The notes under the pieces are model-generated. The model was given only the letters and a program-made list of their open reading frames with translations. It made no database searches and was not told the origin of the DNA. This document shows positions 21,683 to 30,046 of a stretch of DNA of 64,000 nt, piece by piece; positions within the stretch are counted from its first letter, which is position 1; the number at the start of each line of letters is the position of its first letter. Source of the DNA: Blastocatellia bacterium (lineage in GTDB: Bacteria; Acidobacteriota; Blastocatellia; Pyrinomonadales; Pyrinomonadaceae); the NCBI GenBank assembly GCA_003168335.1, contig PMSM01000002.1:62001-126000 (forward strand), written 5' to 3'. The position numbers and the translations under genes were made by a program.

Positions 21683-23089
21683 ATGAAACCGACGATCATG
21701 AAATTCGGCGGCACGTCCGTCGAAGACGCGAGTGCTTTTCGCAATGTCGCGGCGATTGTGAAATCGCACGTTCGTTTGCGACCGGTGGTCGTCGTATCAG
21801 CGATCGGCGGGTTCACTAACGCGTTGCTGGCGAGCGTCCAGCAAGCGATCGGAGGCGACGCGCGCGCGGCTACCAAATCCCTGGATCACTTTTTAGGGAG
21901 GCATGTCGCCATCGCTCTTGATTTGCTCAATCTGGAATCCCGCGTGGCGTTTGAATTGACAGTTGCGGTTGCCCGGCGCGAGATTCGCCAACTCCACAAG
22001 ATCATCGCCGTGCATCCCGTAACGCACCGGCCGCTGCAGGATGAAATAGTCGCCTCTGGCGAACAACTTTCCGCGCAACTGCTCGCGGCGGTGTTGCGCG
22101 AGCACGGCCTCGCGGCCCGTTACGTTGACGCCCGCCGTTGCCTCAAGACCGACGACAATTACGGGAGCGCCGCCCCGCTGCCGGAAACCACGCCGGCAAC
22201 GCGAGCGGAACTGATGCCCCTGCTTGCGTCAACCAGGATTCCCGTCCTCGGCGGGTTTATTGGCTGCACTGAAAAAGGGGTAACGGCTACGCTTGGTCGC
22301 GGCGGTTCGGATTACTCCGCGGCGATTATCGGCGCAGCGCTTGAGGCGCGCGAGATCCAAATCTGGACCGACGTCGCGGGCGTGTTGACGGCGGATCCTC
22401 GCATCGTGAGCAACGCCAGAACAATCCCGGTACTTTCATATCAGGAAGCTGCCGAGCTCGCTTATTTTGGCGCCAAGGTCTTACACCCTAAGACGATTCA
22501 ACCGGCAATCGACTGCCGGATTCCGGTGCGCGTCTGTAACTCGCGCGCACCGGCAGAAGCAGGCACGCTAATCGTCGCTGAATCTGAGGCTACGGCCCAA
22601 ACCGTCAAGGCCATCGCGTACAAGAACGGGATCACTACGGTGCAGGTGACTTCAGCGCGGATGCTCGGTGCTTACGGTTTCCTGCGCGCGCTGTTTGAGG
22701 TGTTCGATCGACATCGCACGGCGGTGGACGTGGTGACAACTTCAGAAGTCAGCGTGTCGCTTTCGCTTGACGATGCGAGCGCGCTGCCGCAACTCATTGC
22801 GGACCTGGAGCAGTTGGGCGCAGTTGAAGTCGAAGAACATCGCACTATCATTTCGATCATTGGTGAAGGCTTGCGCAACACGGCGGGCATTGCGGCGCGC
22901 GTATTCTCTGAGATTAGCGACATCAATGTGGCGATGATTTCAGTCGGCGCGTCCAGTGTGAACCTTACCTTTATGGTTGATGAAGCGCGGGCAGCAGACG
23001 CCATCAGGCGATTGCACTATGTCTGTTTTGAAAGGCCGGAAAGCGCCGGTAAGCGGGCTGGACTGGCTGCCGAGGAGGTCCCGGCTTGA
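21683..23089 (+). CDS. lysC: Aspartate kinase (aspartokinase)
   Basis: First step from aspartate toward lysine, threonine and methionine. 468 residues, monofunctional. The N-terminal amino-acid kinase domain begins MKFGGTSVEDASAF (phosphate/ATP loop). The middle contains GGFIGCTEKGVTATLGRGGSDYSAAIIG and an ADPRIV/ISYQEAAELAYFGAKVLHP stretch typical of the family. The C-terminus has two ACT domains (SVSLSLDDAS, and IGEGLRNTAGIAARVFSEISDINVAMIS) that carry amino-acid feedback regulation. The start MKPTIMKFGG at 21683 matches the family. It overlaps the next gene by 4 bases. Confidence 0.95.
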   Translation: MKPTIMKFGGTSVEDASAFRNVAAIVKSHVRLRPVVVVSAIGGFTNALLASVQQAIGGDARAATKSLDHFLGRHVAIALDLLNLESRVAFELTVAVARREIRQLHKIIAVHPVTHRPLQDEIVASGEQLSAQLLAAVLREHGLAARYVDARRCLKTDDNYGSAAPLPETTPATRAELMPLLASTRIPVLGGFIGCTEKGVTATLGRGGSDYSAAIIGAALEAREIQIWTDVAGVLTADPRIVSNARTIPVLSYQEAAELAYFGAKVLHPKTIQPAIDCRIPVRVCNSRAPAEAGTLIVAESEATAQTVKAIAYKNGITTVQVTSARMLGAYGFLRALFEVFDRHRTAVDVVTTSEVSVSLSLDDASALPQLIADLEQLGAVEVEEHRTIISIIGEGLRNTAGIAARVFSEISDINVAMISVGASSVNLTFMVDEARAADAIRRLHYVCFERPESAGKRAGLAAEEVPA

Positions 23090-24102
23090 GTGAGCAAATT
23101 GATGTTTTCAAGCTCACGCGCGAGCTGATCGATATTCCTTCGGTGACGGGCGACGAATTCCACCTGGGGACGTCTCTGGCGGAATTGCTCGGTCGACTGG
23201 GCTACCAGATTGAAGTGCAGGAAGTGGAGAGCCATCGAGCAAACGTCATCGCGACCACGGGCGATCAGCCGGCGGTCGTGCTCTCGACGCACATGGACAC
23301 TGTGCCGCCGTACATCCCGGCGGTCGAGGACGACGACTTTATTTACGGCCGCGGCGCCTGTGATGCGAAAGGAATAATCGCGGCGCAGATTGCCGCCGCC
23401 GAAAAACTCCGCGCGGACGGCGTGACTGAAATCGGTCTGGTCTTCACGGTTGATGAGGAAGTAACCAGCGCGGGCGCAAAAGCACTGAACGCGCACCCAC
23501 TGGCATCTGCGTGTCGCTACTTGATCAATGGAGAGCCGACTGACAATCGACTGGCCATAGGAACGAAGGGCTCTTTACAGGTAACGATTAAGACTGATGG
23601 GCGGGCGGCACACTCGGCCTATCCTGAGCAGGGCGATTCGGCGATCGAGAAGTTGCTCGACGTGCTGGCTGACGTGCGACGGATTGAGTGGCCTGAGGAC
23701 GAAACATTTGGCGGGACGACGTGCAACATTGGCGTGATTTCCGGGGGCACACGTGCGAATGTCGTTCCCGACGAAGCCCAGACAGTTTTGCAGATCCGTC
23801 TGGCGACCAACGCCCGAGAGGTAAAAGACCTGCTGGAGCGCGCAGTAGGTGGTCGGGCCTCGCTGCAGTATATGTCCGTTCATGATCCGATCAGGTTGCT
23901 GTCGCTCGACGGTTTTGAACAAACGATTGTACGTTTCACGACGGACATACCGTATTTGACGAACTGGGGCACGCCATTGCTGATCGGGCCGGGTTCGATT
24001 CTGGATGCGCACACTGAGCACGAGCGCGTGGCGAAGAGTGAGTTGATGCGAGCAGTTGAGATTTATTCCGCTCTGGCGAAGAGGCTTTTGGATCGTGAGT
24101 GA
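23086..24102 (+). CDS. dapE: M20-family metallopeptidase, probable succinyl-diaminopimelate desuccinylase
   Basis: Zinc-dependent M20 hydrolase of 338 residues. The metal and catalytic residues are visible: the His and catalytic Asp in VVLSTHMDTVPP, the bridging Asp in GRGACDAKGIIAAQ, and the catalytic and ligand Glu in VDEEVT, with the lid-domain motif GRAAHSAYPEQGDSAI. Context (dapB, dapA, dapD and an aminotransferase downstream) argues for removing the succinyl group from N-succinyl-LL-diaminopimelate. It is somewhat shorter than most DapE proteins, so a LysK/ArgE-type specificity is possible. It starts at TTG (23086), overlapping the lysC stop codon, with GAGGAGG about 8 bases before. Confidence 0.8.
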   Translation: MSEQIDVFKLTRELIDIPSVTGDEFHLGTSLAELLGRLGYQIEVQEVESHRANVIATTGDQPAVVLSTHMDTVPPYIPAVEDDDFIYGRGACDAKGIIAAQIAAAEKLRADGVTEIGLVFTVDEEVTSAGAKALNAHPLASACRYLINGEPTDNRLAIGTKGSLQVTIKTDGRAAHSAYPEQGDSAIEKLLDVLADVRRIEWPEDETFGGTTCNIGVISGGTRANVVPDEAQTVLQIRLATNAREVKDLLERAVGGRASLQYMSVHDPIRLLSLDGFEQTIVRFTTDIPYLTNWGTPLLIGPGSILDAHTEHERVAKSELMRAVEIYSALAKRLLDRE

Positions 24103-24129
24103 AGGCTAACTCAAACTCGGTAGGAAGCG

Positions 24130-24359
24130 TTCAATGAGTCCGCGAAGCGGACGGCAGAGTTTAGCCCCGGGGTGGAGTGAGCGGAGCGAACGGAACCCCA
24201 GGGTACCGGGACCATTACGGTTATGAGCCCGCTTTAGCGGGCGAAGGATTGTGTCGCCCGCTAAAGCGGGCTTTGGGATTACGAGGTACGTGATCCCCGG
24301 GTTCCGCTTCGCTCCACCCCGGGGCTACTATCTTTCATCCGCTTCGCGGATTCGTTGAA
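24130..24359. repeat. 230-bp nested palindrome in the dapE-dapB gap
   Basis: At least three inverted repeats are nested. The outer arms are 24130-24151 and 24338-24359 (TCCGCGAAGCGGA and complement). The next arms contain TAGCCCCGGGGTGGAG and its complement near 24306-24330. The centre is GCCCGCTTTAGCGGGC with its second copy GCCCGCTAAAGCGGGC near 24231-24275. The whole gap of 294 bp is filled by the element, so a very large hairpin or cruciform is possible. Confidence 0.8.
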
Positions 24360-24396
24360 TTGTTGAGACCTGACACGTGTTGAGGCAAGGCACTCA

Positions 24397-25107
24397 ATGA
24401 AACTGGCAATCATCGGATACGGCGCGATGGGTCAGCTGGTCGCGAAACTCGCGCGCGAGCAAGGCCACGAGGTCGCCCTGACCATCGATCTTGACGATGC
24501 AAATCGCGGCGTCGAAGACCTCGCGAATGCGTTGCGCGGTTGTGACGCAGCCATCGACTTTTCCGTCGCTGACACGGTTCTGAAAAACGCCGAGGCTTGC
24601 GCTCGCGCCGGGGTTCCGATCGTCGTGGGCACCACGGGTTGGCAGTCCCAGGTCGACGACGTTCAGCGCATCATGACTGAGCATAACGGCGCGCTGATCT
24701 ATGGCGCGAACTTTTCGGTCGGGGTGCAGGTGTTCTATCGGATCGCCGCTCGCGCCGCCGAGTTGTTTCGCGATCTTGAATCGTACGATGCCTTTATTGA
24801 AGAGGCTCATCACAAAAGAAAACGTGATGCGCCGTCGGGCACTGCGGTGCAACTGCGTAACCTTGTCGCCGCCGACCTCGGTCGCGACGTTCCGGTGAGT
24901 TCAACGCGAGCGGGTTATATTCCCGGCACGCATCGTCTCGGATTTGATTCCGCGGCGGATCAGATCACCTTGACCCACACGGCACGCTCCCGTGAAGGTT
25001 TTGCCGCCGGCGCACTGGTCGCGGCGGGCTGGATTGTCGGCCGCAAAGGCGTGTATGAATTTTCAGAAGTGTTTGATGAAATCATAAAAACACGTGGCGA
25101 CGTTTAG
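24397..25107 (+). CDS. dapB: 4-hydroxy-tetrahydrodipicolinate reductase
   Basis: NAD(P)H-dependent reductase of the diaminopimelate pathway, acting after DapA. 236 residues. Rossmann loop IIGYGAMGQLVA, then CDAAIDFSVADTV, GVPIVVGTTGW, the substrate-binding EEAHHKRKRDAPSGTA (catalytic His/Lys region), and HTARSREGFAAGAL near the C-terminus. Several DapB proteins have a glycine-rich GMGRMG loop; here it is GYGAMG. The stop codon lies inside a palindrome arm. Confidence 0.95.
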   Translation: MKLAIIGYGAMGQLVAKLAREQGHEVALTIDLDDANRGVEDLANALRGCDAAIDFSVADTVLKNAEACARAGVPIVVGTTGWQSQVDDVQRIMTEHNGALIYGANFSVGVQVFYRIAARAAELFRDLESYDAFIEEAHHKRKRDAPSGTAVQLRNLVAADLGRDVPVSSTRAGYIPGTHRLGFDSAADQITLTHTARSREGFAAGALVAAGWIVGRKGVYEFSEVFDEIIKTRGDV

Positions 25108-25173
25108 CGGCGGGCTACTGCCCGCCGAGTCGACGGCGGAGATAATTGGCGGGCAGTAGCCCGCCTCTAAACG
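25101..25173. repeat. Palindrome covering the dapB stop codon
   Basis: CGTTTAGCGGCGGGCTACTG at 25101 and its complement ending at 25173 (arms 25101-25126 and 25148-25173) form a 26-bp stem. The dapB stop codon TAG at 25105-25107 lies in the left arm. The element may act as an mRNA 3'-end stabiliser or attenuator between dapB and dapA. Confidence 0.7.
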
Positions 25174-25205
25174 AAAGCTGTGTAGGTGGAAAGGAACTGA
25201 GAACT

Positions 25206-26129
25206 ATGACGATGAAGGTTGACTGGATGCGTGGTTGCGCGACGGCCCTGGTGACGCCGTTCAAAGCCGATGGCGCGATTGACGAGCATCGCTTGCGCGC
25301 GCTGGTGGATCGGCAGATCACCGGCGGTGTTCGGCTGCTGGTTCCCTGCGGTACTACGGGCGAGAGCGCCACGATGACTGAGGCCGAAGACCAGATGGTC
25401 ATCGCGATCACGATCGAAGTTGCGCGCGGACGGGCCCGGGTGATCGCCGGTACTGGCAGCAACTCAACCGCGGCGGCAATCGAGTATTCGCAACGCGCAC
25501 GAGATTTGGGCGCCGACGCGGTGCTGCAAGTCGCTCCCTGGTACAACAAGCCGACGCAGGAAGGTTTGTACGCGCACTTTCGCGCCGTGGCTGAATCGAT
25601 TCCCGAGACGCCGATCATGCTCTACAACGTTCCGGGCCGCACGTCGTCGAACATCGCTGCGCCAACAGTTCTGCGGCTGGCTCGCGACTGCGAGAACATC
25701 GTTGCGGTCAAAGAAGCGTCAGGAAACCTGACGCAGATCATGGAGATTCTGCGCGAGCGTCCGGCCAACTTTTGCGTGCTGTCGGGCGACGATGCGGTGA
25801 CACTGCCGCTGATTGCGCTGGGCGCGGAAGGAATTGTTTCCGTGGCGTCAAACGAAATTCCCGATCTGATGTCGCGCCTGACTGAGCTGGCGCTCGCCGG
25901 GAACTGGACGGAAGCGCGGGCGTTGCATTACCGCATTCTGCCGCTGATGGAAATTAACTTCATCGAATCAAGCCCCGGGCCGGTTAAGGCAGCGATGGCG
26001 ATGATGGGTTTGCTGGATGAGAACTTCCGCTTGCCGTTAGTGCCGATTCAGGAAAATAGCCGCGCGCGAATTCGCGAGGTGATCGCCGAACTGGGTTTGA
26101 TAAAAGAGACTGCTCGTGCCAATGCGTAA
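25206..26129 (+). CDS. dapA: 4-hydroxy-tetrahydrodipicolinate synthase
   Basis: Condenses pyruvate with aspartate semialdehyde, the committed step toward lysine and diaminopimelate. 307 residues, TIM-barrel aldolase family. Seen: ATALVTPFKADGAIDEHRL, PCGTTGESATMTEAE, APWYNKPTQEGLYAHF, YNVPGRT (the Tyr that relays a proton) and the Schiff-base Lys in IVAVKEASGN. The ATG at 25206 gives the right family N-terminus; the upstream extension is repeat-derived. Confidence 0.96.
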   Translation: MTMKVDWMRGCATALVTPFKADGAIDEHRLRALVDRQITGGVRLLVPCGTTGESATMTEAEDQMVIAITIEVARGRARVIAGTGSNSTAAAIEYSQRARDLGADAVLQVAPWYNKPTQEGLYAHFRAVAESIPETPIMLYNVPGRTSSNIAAPTVLRLARDCENIVAVKEASGNLTQIMEILRERPANFCVLSGDDAVTLPLIALGAEGIVSVASNEIPDLMSRLTELALAGNWTEARALHYRILPLMEINFIESSPGPVKAAMAMMGLLDENFRLPLVPIQENSRARIREVIAELGLIKETARANA

Positions 26130-26136
26130 CGCAGAC

Positions 26137-26317
26137 TCTGGGCGGCCTGGCCGCCCGATGTGCGGAAAGGCTGCGCCTTTCCGAGAGCTAGGGTTCATTT
26201 TGTTTGGGAGGCTACGCCTCCAATTCCGGGAGTTCGAGGCGGAGCCTCGGAAAGAAGAACCGACGGGATCGGAAAGCCATAGGCTTTCCGCGCATCAAGC
26301 GGCACAGCCGCCTGCGT
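26137..26317. repeat. Cluster of six short hairpins, partly nested, in the dapA-dapD gap
   Basis: Consecutive self-complementary units: GGCGGCCTGGCCGCC, CGGAAAGGCTGCGCCTTTCCG, GGAGGCTACGCCTCC, CGAGGCGGAGCCTCG, CGGAAAGCCATAGGCTTTCCG and GCGGCACAGCCGC. The first CGGAAAGG arm also pairs with the last CTTTCCG arm, so an outer stem encloses the others. A 67-codon frame and a longer upstream frame in this stretch are repeat artefacts. Confidence 0.7.
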
Positions 26318-26356
26318 AGTCCCTTGGCTATTTTAATTTGGCGCAGGATCATCTTT

Positions 26357-27193
26357 ATGTCATTGCGTGAACAGATTGAAGCGTTGGCCGCCCGCGAAGG
26401 CGGCGATTATTCAGACGAAGACTTCGCGCTCTTCGCTGAATTCAAAGCCGCGCTCAATCGCGGCGAGATTCGCGCCGCCGAACGTGACCCGGACGGCAAG
26501 TGGCACACCAACGCGTGGGTTAAGCGCGGCATCCTGCTCGGCTTTCGCATGGGGTCAATTATTGAAATGACGCCGTCCGGCGCGGGCCTGCAATTCCTCG
26601 ACAAGAACACTTATCCAATCAGAAGGTTTTCGACCGCCGATCGCGTGCGCATCGTGCCGGGCGGATCGAGCATTCGCGATGGCGCTTACATTGCGCCCGG
26701 CGTTGTCTGCATGCCGCCGATGTTCGTCAACGCCGGCGCCTATGTCGATGAAGGCACAATGATCGACAGTCATGCCTTGGTTGGTTCTTGTGCCCAGGTT
26801 GGCAAGCGCGTGCATCTCTCAGCCGCAGCTCAGATTGGCGGCGTGCTCGAACCTGCTGGAGCGATGCCGGTGATCATCGAGGACGACGTAATCGTCGGTG
26901 GCAATTGCGGCGTTTATGAAGGCGCGATTGTCCGCGAACGCGCGGTGCTGGCCTCGGGCGTGATCATTACCGGCTCGACTCCGGTCTTTGATTTGGTGCG
27001 TGAAGAAATTTACCGGCGCAGCGCGGATTCGCCCATCGAGATTCCCGCGGGCGCAGTCGTGGTGCCGGGCGCGCGAGCTGTGCAGAGCGAAAAGGGACGC
27101 GAGTGGGGCCTGTCGCTGTACGCGCCGGTGATCGTGAAATATCGTGATGAGAAGACTGATGCGGCAACGCAACTGGAGGACTTGCTGCGTTGA
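26357..27193 (+). CDS. dapD: Tetrahydrodipicolinate N-succinyltransferase
   Basis: Transfers succinyl from succinyl-CoA to tetrahydrodipicolinate and so opens the succinylase branch of the pathway. 278 residues with a left-handed beta-helix made of hexapeptide repeats ([51 protein letters not shown]...). An N-terminal helical domain (residues about 1-90) is followed by the hexapeptide core and a C-terminal strand with VVVPGARAV. The ATG at 26357 is chosen as the family start; longer upstream frames run through the hairpin cluster. Confidence 0.94.
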   Translation: MSLREQIEALAAREGGDYSDEDFALFAEFKAALNRGEIRAAERDPDGKWHTNAWVKRGILLGFRMGSIIEMTPSGAGLQFLDKNTYPIRRFSTADRVRIVPGGSSIRDGAYIAPGVVCMPPMFVNAGAYVDEGTMIDSHALVGSCAQVGKRVHLSAAAQIGGVLEPAGAMPVIIEDDVIVGGNCGVYEGAIVRERAVLASGVIITGSTPVFDLVREEIYRRSADSPIEIPAGAVVVPGARAVQSEKGREWGLSLYAPVIVKYRDEKTDAATQLEDLLR

Positions 27194-27311
27194 GGGTTGC
27201 AAATTGGCACTGGTGCACCGTGTGAACTCCAATAATTGGCGAGCATGAGATATGCGGCAAAGAGGGCCGAACATTCTTTAGCCGTGTTCACGCGGCTTTC
27301 CCGCAGGGTTA

Positions 27312-27525
27312 CTAGACCGGGCGTTTGACGCCCGGTTCAGCACGCACCAGAATCGCAAAGCCCGCTTCAGCGGGCTTATGTCTGAGGCTCTAGCCGTGAC
27401 GCTAAAGCTGTTTGTTCAAAAGCACGCTGGAAGCGCGCTGAGGGAAAACGTACTTAGCTGACCCAGCGCTAAAAAGCGCTGGGCTATTAACCCTTCGGAA
27501 AAGCCGTCTGAAGACGGCTGTGGCG
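27312..27525. repeat. Series of palindromes in the dapD-aminotransferase gap
   Basis: GACCGGGCGTTTGACGCCCGGTT at about 27319-27337, GCCCGCTTCAGCGGGC near 27361-27376, CCCAGCGCTAAAAAGCGCTGGG near 27463-27484 and GCCGTCTGAAGACGGC near 27503-27518 are separate hairpins of the REP-like type. The whole 386-bp gap is built of them. No gene is seen here. Confidence 0.65.
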
Positions 27526-27579
27526 TGGGCATCGTACGCCAACGCAGGTGATGCATAAACCGCTAGTGGAGAATCAGTT

Positions 27580-28725
27580 TTGAAACAGTTCCAGCCACCA
27601 CCATTCCTGCGCGGGATCGAGAAGAGCATGATCCGAAAGATCTCGGATCGGGCCAAGCCAGGCAGTATCAGTCTCGGTCTCGGCGAACCTGATCTGCCGA
27701 CTCCCGATGTGATTCGACGTGAAGCCGCGCGCGTGATTGCCGAGGGGCAGAATGGCTATACGCTACAGGCGGGTTTGCCTGCGCTGCGCGAACGGGTCGC
27801 CGGCGACTATCCGCACATGAGCCTGTCGCCGGAGCAGGTGGTAATCACCGCGGGATCGCAGGAAGCTCTGTATCTCGTATTGATGACACTGGTCGAGCCG
27901 GGTGATGAAGTCCTGATTCCTAATCCCGGATTCATTGCTTATCCGGTGATCACGCGCATGACCGGCGGGCGCGCCATGCCGTACGAACTGCCGGCGAAGA
28001 ATGATTTTGGTTTCGACCTTGATAGTTTCAAGCGCCAACTGTCGGCGCGAACGAAAGTCGTGATTTGTATCAGCCCTTCGAATCCTACCGGACGCGCGTT
28101 GACGAAAGACGACCTGCGCGCGATGGCCGACGCAGTCACGGCGAGCGGCTCAGACGCTTTTATCGTCAGCGATGAAATTTATCGCGAGCTTTACTACACA
28201 CCGGAACGGCCGGCCTCGATCTCAGAATTCTATCCGCGGACGATCGTCGTAAATGGCCTTTCAAAGTCTATGCGCATGACGGGTTGGCGAATTGGCTGGT
28301 TGGCGGGAGAGGAAGCGGTGATGCGCACAGCGCTGGTGCTGCATGGATACGTCGTTACATGCGCTTCCAGCGTGTCGCAGAAAGCGGCGCTGGCGGCCTG
28401 GACCGATGAAGCCGCCGTGGCGCGGGACGAAATGCGCGCGATATTTCATCGACGACGCGATCATCTGCTGGGCTTGTTGCGTAACGAACTTGGTTTGCGG
28501 TGCGTGACGCCAGACGGCGCGTTCTACACGATGGTCGATGTGGGTCGTTATGGAGACGAATTGAGAGTTGCCGAAGCTGGTCTGGAACAGGGAGTGGTCA
28601 CAATTCCGGCCTCGGCCTTTGGCAGTGAGAGTGAAGGCTTTCTGCGCATTTCATTTTGTGCGGATGAAGCGAAATTATCGGAAGGTGTGCGGCGCCTGGG
28701 CGAGGCGTTGAAGTCGCTCGGCTGA
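27580..28725 (+). CDS. PLP-dependent aminotransferase, probable N-succinyl-diaminopimelate aminotransferase (DapC role)
   Basis: Fold-type I aminotransferase of 381 residues. Seen: SLGLGEPDLPTPDVI, the Asn/Pro pair in SNPTGRALTK, the PLP-phenol Asp/Tyr in IVSDEIYRELYY, and the Schiff-base Lys in VNGLSKSMRMTGWRIGW, with a substrate-binding Arg near FLRISFCADE. Its place between dapD and asd, with a dapE-like gene upstream, points to the aminotransferase step of the succinylase branch (DapC), but the family also includes general aspartate aminotransferases. The frame begins with TTG at 27580; an ATG at 27631 would remove the conserved N-terminus. Confidence 0.82.
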   Translation: MKQFQPPPFLRGIEKSMIRKISDRAKPGSISLGLGEPDLPTPDVIRREAARVIAEGQNGYTLQAGLPALRERVAGDYPHMSLSPEQVVITAGSQEALYLVLMTLVEPGDEVLIPNPGFIAYPVITRMTGGRAMPYELPAKNDFGFDLDSFKRQLSARTKVVICISPSNPTGRALTKDDLRAMADAVTASGSDAFIVSDEIYRELYYTPERPASISEFYPRTIVVNGLSKSMRMTGWRIGWLAGEEAVMRTALVLHGYVVTCASSVSQKAALAAWTDEAAVARDEMRAIFHRRRDHLLGLLRNELGLRCVTPDGAFYTMVDVGRYGDELRVAEAGLEQGVVTIPASAFGSESEGFLRISFCADEAKLSEGVRRLGEALKSLG

Positions 28726-28737
28726 AGGAAAGATTTT

Positions 28738-28828
28738 AACGCAGAGATCGCAGGGGTATTCGCAAAGGTACGCAGAGGAAAACCTTTGCGTCCTCTGCGG
28801 AACCCTCTGCGCCCTCTGCGGTTTAGAT
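28738..28828. repeat. Short repeats of the 'CTCTGCG' type before asd
   Basis: The stretch contains several copies of CCTCTGCG / CGCAGAGG in both orientations (ACGCAGAGA, TACGCAGAGG, TCCTCTGCGG, CCCTCTGCGC, CCTCTGCGG). Arms CGCAAAGG and CCTTTGCG pair. Such 'cgcagagg' spacer repeats are intergenic, not coding. Confidence 0.55.
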
Positions 28829-28854
28829 TTGTTTTGGCAAGAGGATCCGTTTCA

Positions 28855-29913
28855 ATGAACAGCAAGTTTCGCGTAGGTATTCTCGGGGCGACCGGCGTCG
28901 TCGGCCAGCGTTTTATCCAACTGTTGGAAGATCATCCGCAGTTTGAAGTCACTGCCCTGGCCGCGTCCGATCGATCGCAGGGGAAGACTTATCGGGCGGC
29001 CTGTGGGTGGCGTCTGCCTGGCGAAATGCCAGAGCGCGTGAAAGGGATTGTCGTGCATTCGCCGGCGCCCCCGCTCGATTGTGATTTCGTTTTTTCCAGT
29101 CTTCCGGGGGATGTTGCGGATGAAGCTGAAGAGAGTTTTGCCCGCGCCGGTTATCCTGTGATCAGCAATTCGTCCTCACATCGCATGGATGCGGACGTCC
29201 CTTTGTTGATTCCAGAGGTGAACCCCGAACATCTCGCACTGATTGAGAGCCAGCGTGCCGCTCGCGGTTACCAGAGTGGTTACCTTGTCACTAATCCAAA
29301 TTGCTCGACGATTGTGATTGCGATGGCCCTGGCGCCGCTCCATCGAAACTTTGGCGTTGCTTCATGTATTGCGACCACGATGCAGGCGATTTCCGGCGCC
29401 GGCTACCCCGGAGTGGCGGCGCTGGATATCACGGACAACGTCTTGCCGTTCATCGGCGGTGAGGAAGAGAAGATCGAAAGCGAGGCTATTAAGATTTTGG
29501 GTCGCGTCAACGAAGGTAAGATCGATAATGCAGACGTTCTGGTAAGCGCGCAATGCAACCGGGTAAACGTGGTCGACGGCCACCTGGCTGCGATGCGGGT
29601 GAAGCTGGCGCAAACAGCTTCACTGGATCAGGTTCGCGAAGCGTTCAATTCGTTTACGTCTCTGCCGCAGGAGTTGAAGCTGCATTCAGCGCCGGCGAAA
29701 CCAATCATCGTGCGTGATGAAGTCGATCGTCCACAGCCGCGTCTGGATCGCGACGCGGGAAACGGTATGAGCATTACCATCGGACGCATCGGCCCTGACA
29801 ACGTGCTCGATTATCGCTTCGTGGCTCTGGGTCACAATACGATTCGCGGCGCGGCGGGCGCGGCGATTCTCAACGCTGAGTTGCTGGTTGCGCGTGGGTA
29901 TCTGGGGACGTAG
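28855..29913 (+). CDS. asd: Aspartate-semialdehyde dehydrogenase
   Basis: Reduces aspartyl phosphate to aspartate semialdehyde, the link between LysC and DapA. 352 residues. The Rossmann loop GILGATGVVGQRFIQLLEDHPQF lies at the N-terminus, the active-site Cys in NPNCSTIVIAMAL, and the substrate-handling QAISGAGYPGVAALDI is clear. It belongs to the archaeal/fungal-like subgroup of Asd proteins, judged from the GEEEKIE(S)E segment. The ATG at 28855 is used because it is the family start and the upstream frame is repeat-derived. Confidence 0.93.
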   Translation: MNSKFRVGILGATGVVGQRFIQLLEDHPQFEVTALAASDRSQGKTYRAACGWRLPGEMPERVKGIVVHSPAPPLDCDFVFSSLPGDVADEAEESFARAGYPVISNSSSHRMDADVPLLIPEVNPEHLALIESQRAARGYQSGYLVTNPNCSTIVIAMALAPLHRNFGVASCIATTMQAISGAGYPGVAALDITDNVLPFIGGEEEKIESEAIKILGRVNEGKIDNADVLVSAQCNRVNVVDGHLAAMRVKLAQTASLDQVREAFNSFTSLPQELKLHSAPAKPIIVRDEVDRPQPRLDRDAGNGMSITIGRIGPDNVLDYRFVALGHNTIRGAAGAAILNAELLVARGYLGT

Positions 29914-29925
29914 CGGGGCGCGAAT

Positions 29926-30033
29926 TTGGAGTGCGGCGACTTGTCGCCGCTTTCTCCAACGAGCCCGCTCAATGTGCCATGGCCGCGACAAGGCGCGGCC
30001 TGACAAAGCGCTGACAAGTCAGCGCACTCCAAA
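29926..30033. repeat. Nested palindrome after asd
   Basis: Outer arms TTTGGAGTGCG (29926-29935) and CGCACTCCAAA (about 30023-30033) enclose hairpins GCGGCGACTTGTCGCCGC, GGCCGCGACAAGGCGCGGCC and GCGCTGACAAGTCAGCGC. 'GTGCGgcgac' resembles the outer module at 1138. Confidence 0.65.
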
Positions 30034-30046
30034 GAAACCCGCCCCC

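Noticed and set aside
26116-26319. Frame between dapA and dapD
   Set aside because: It consists entirely of hairpin repeats.
27580-28725. LL-diaminopimelate aminotransferase (DapL)
   Set aside because: dapD and a dapE-like gene in the same cluster indicate the succinylase branch, where DapL is not needed; the sequence also resembles general fold-type I enzymes.
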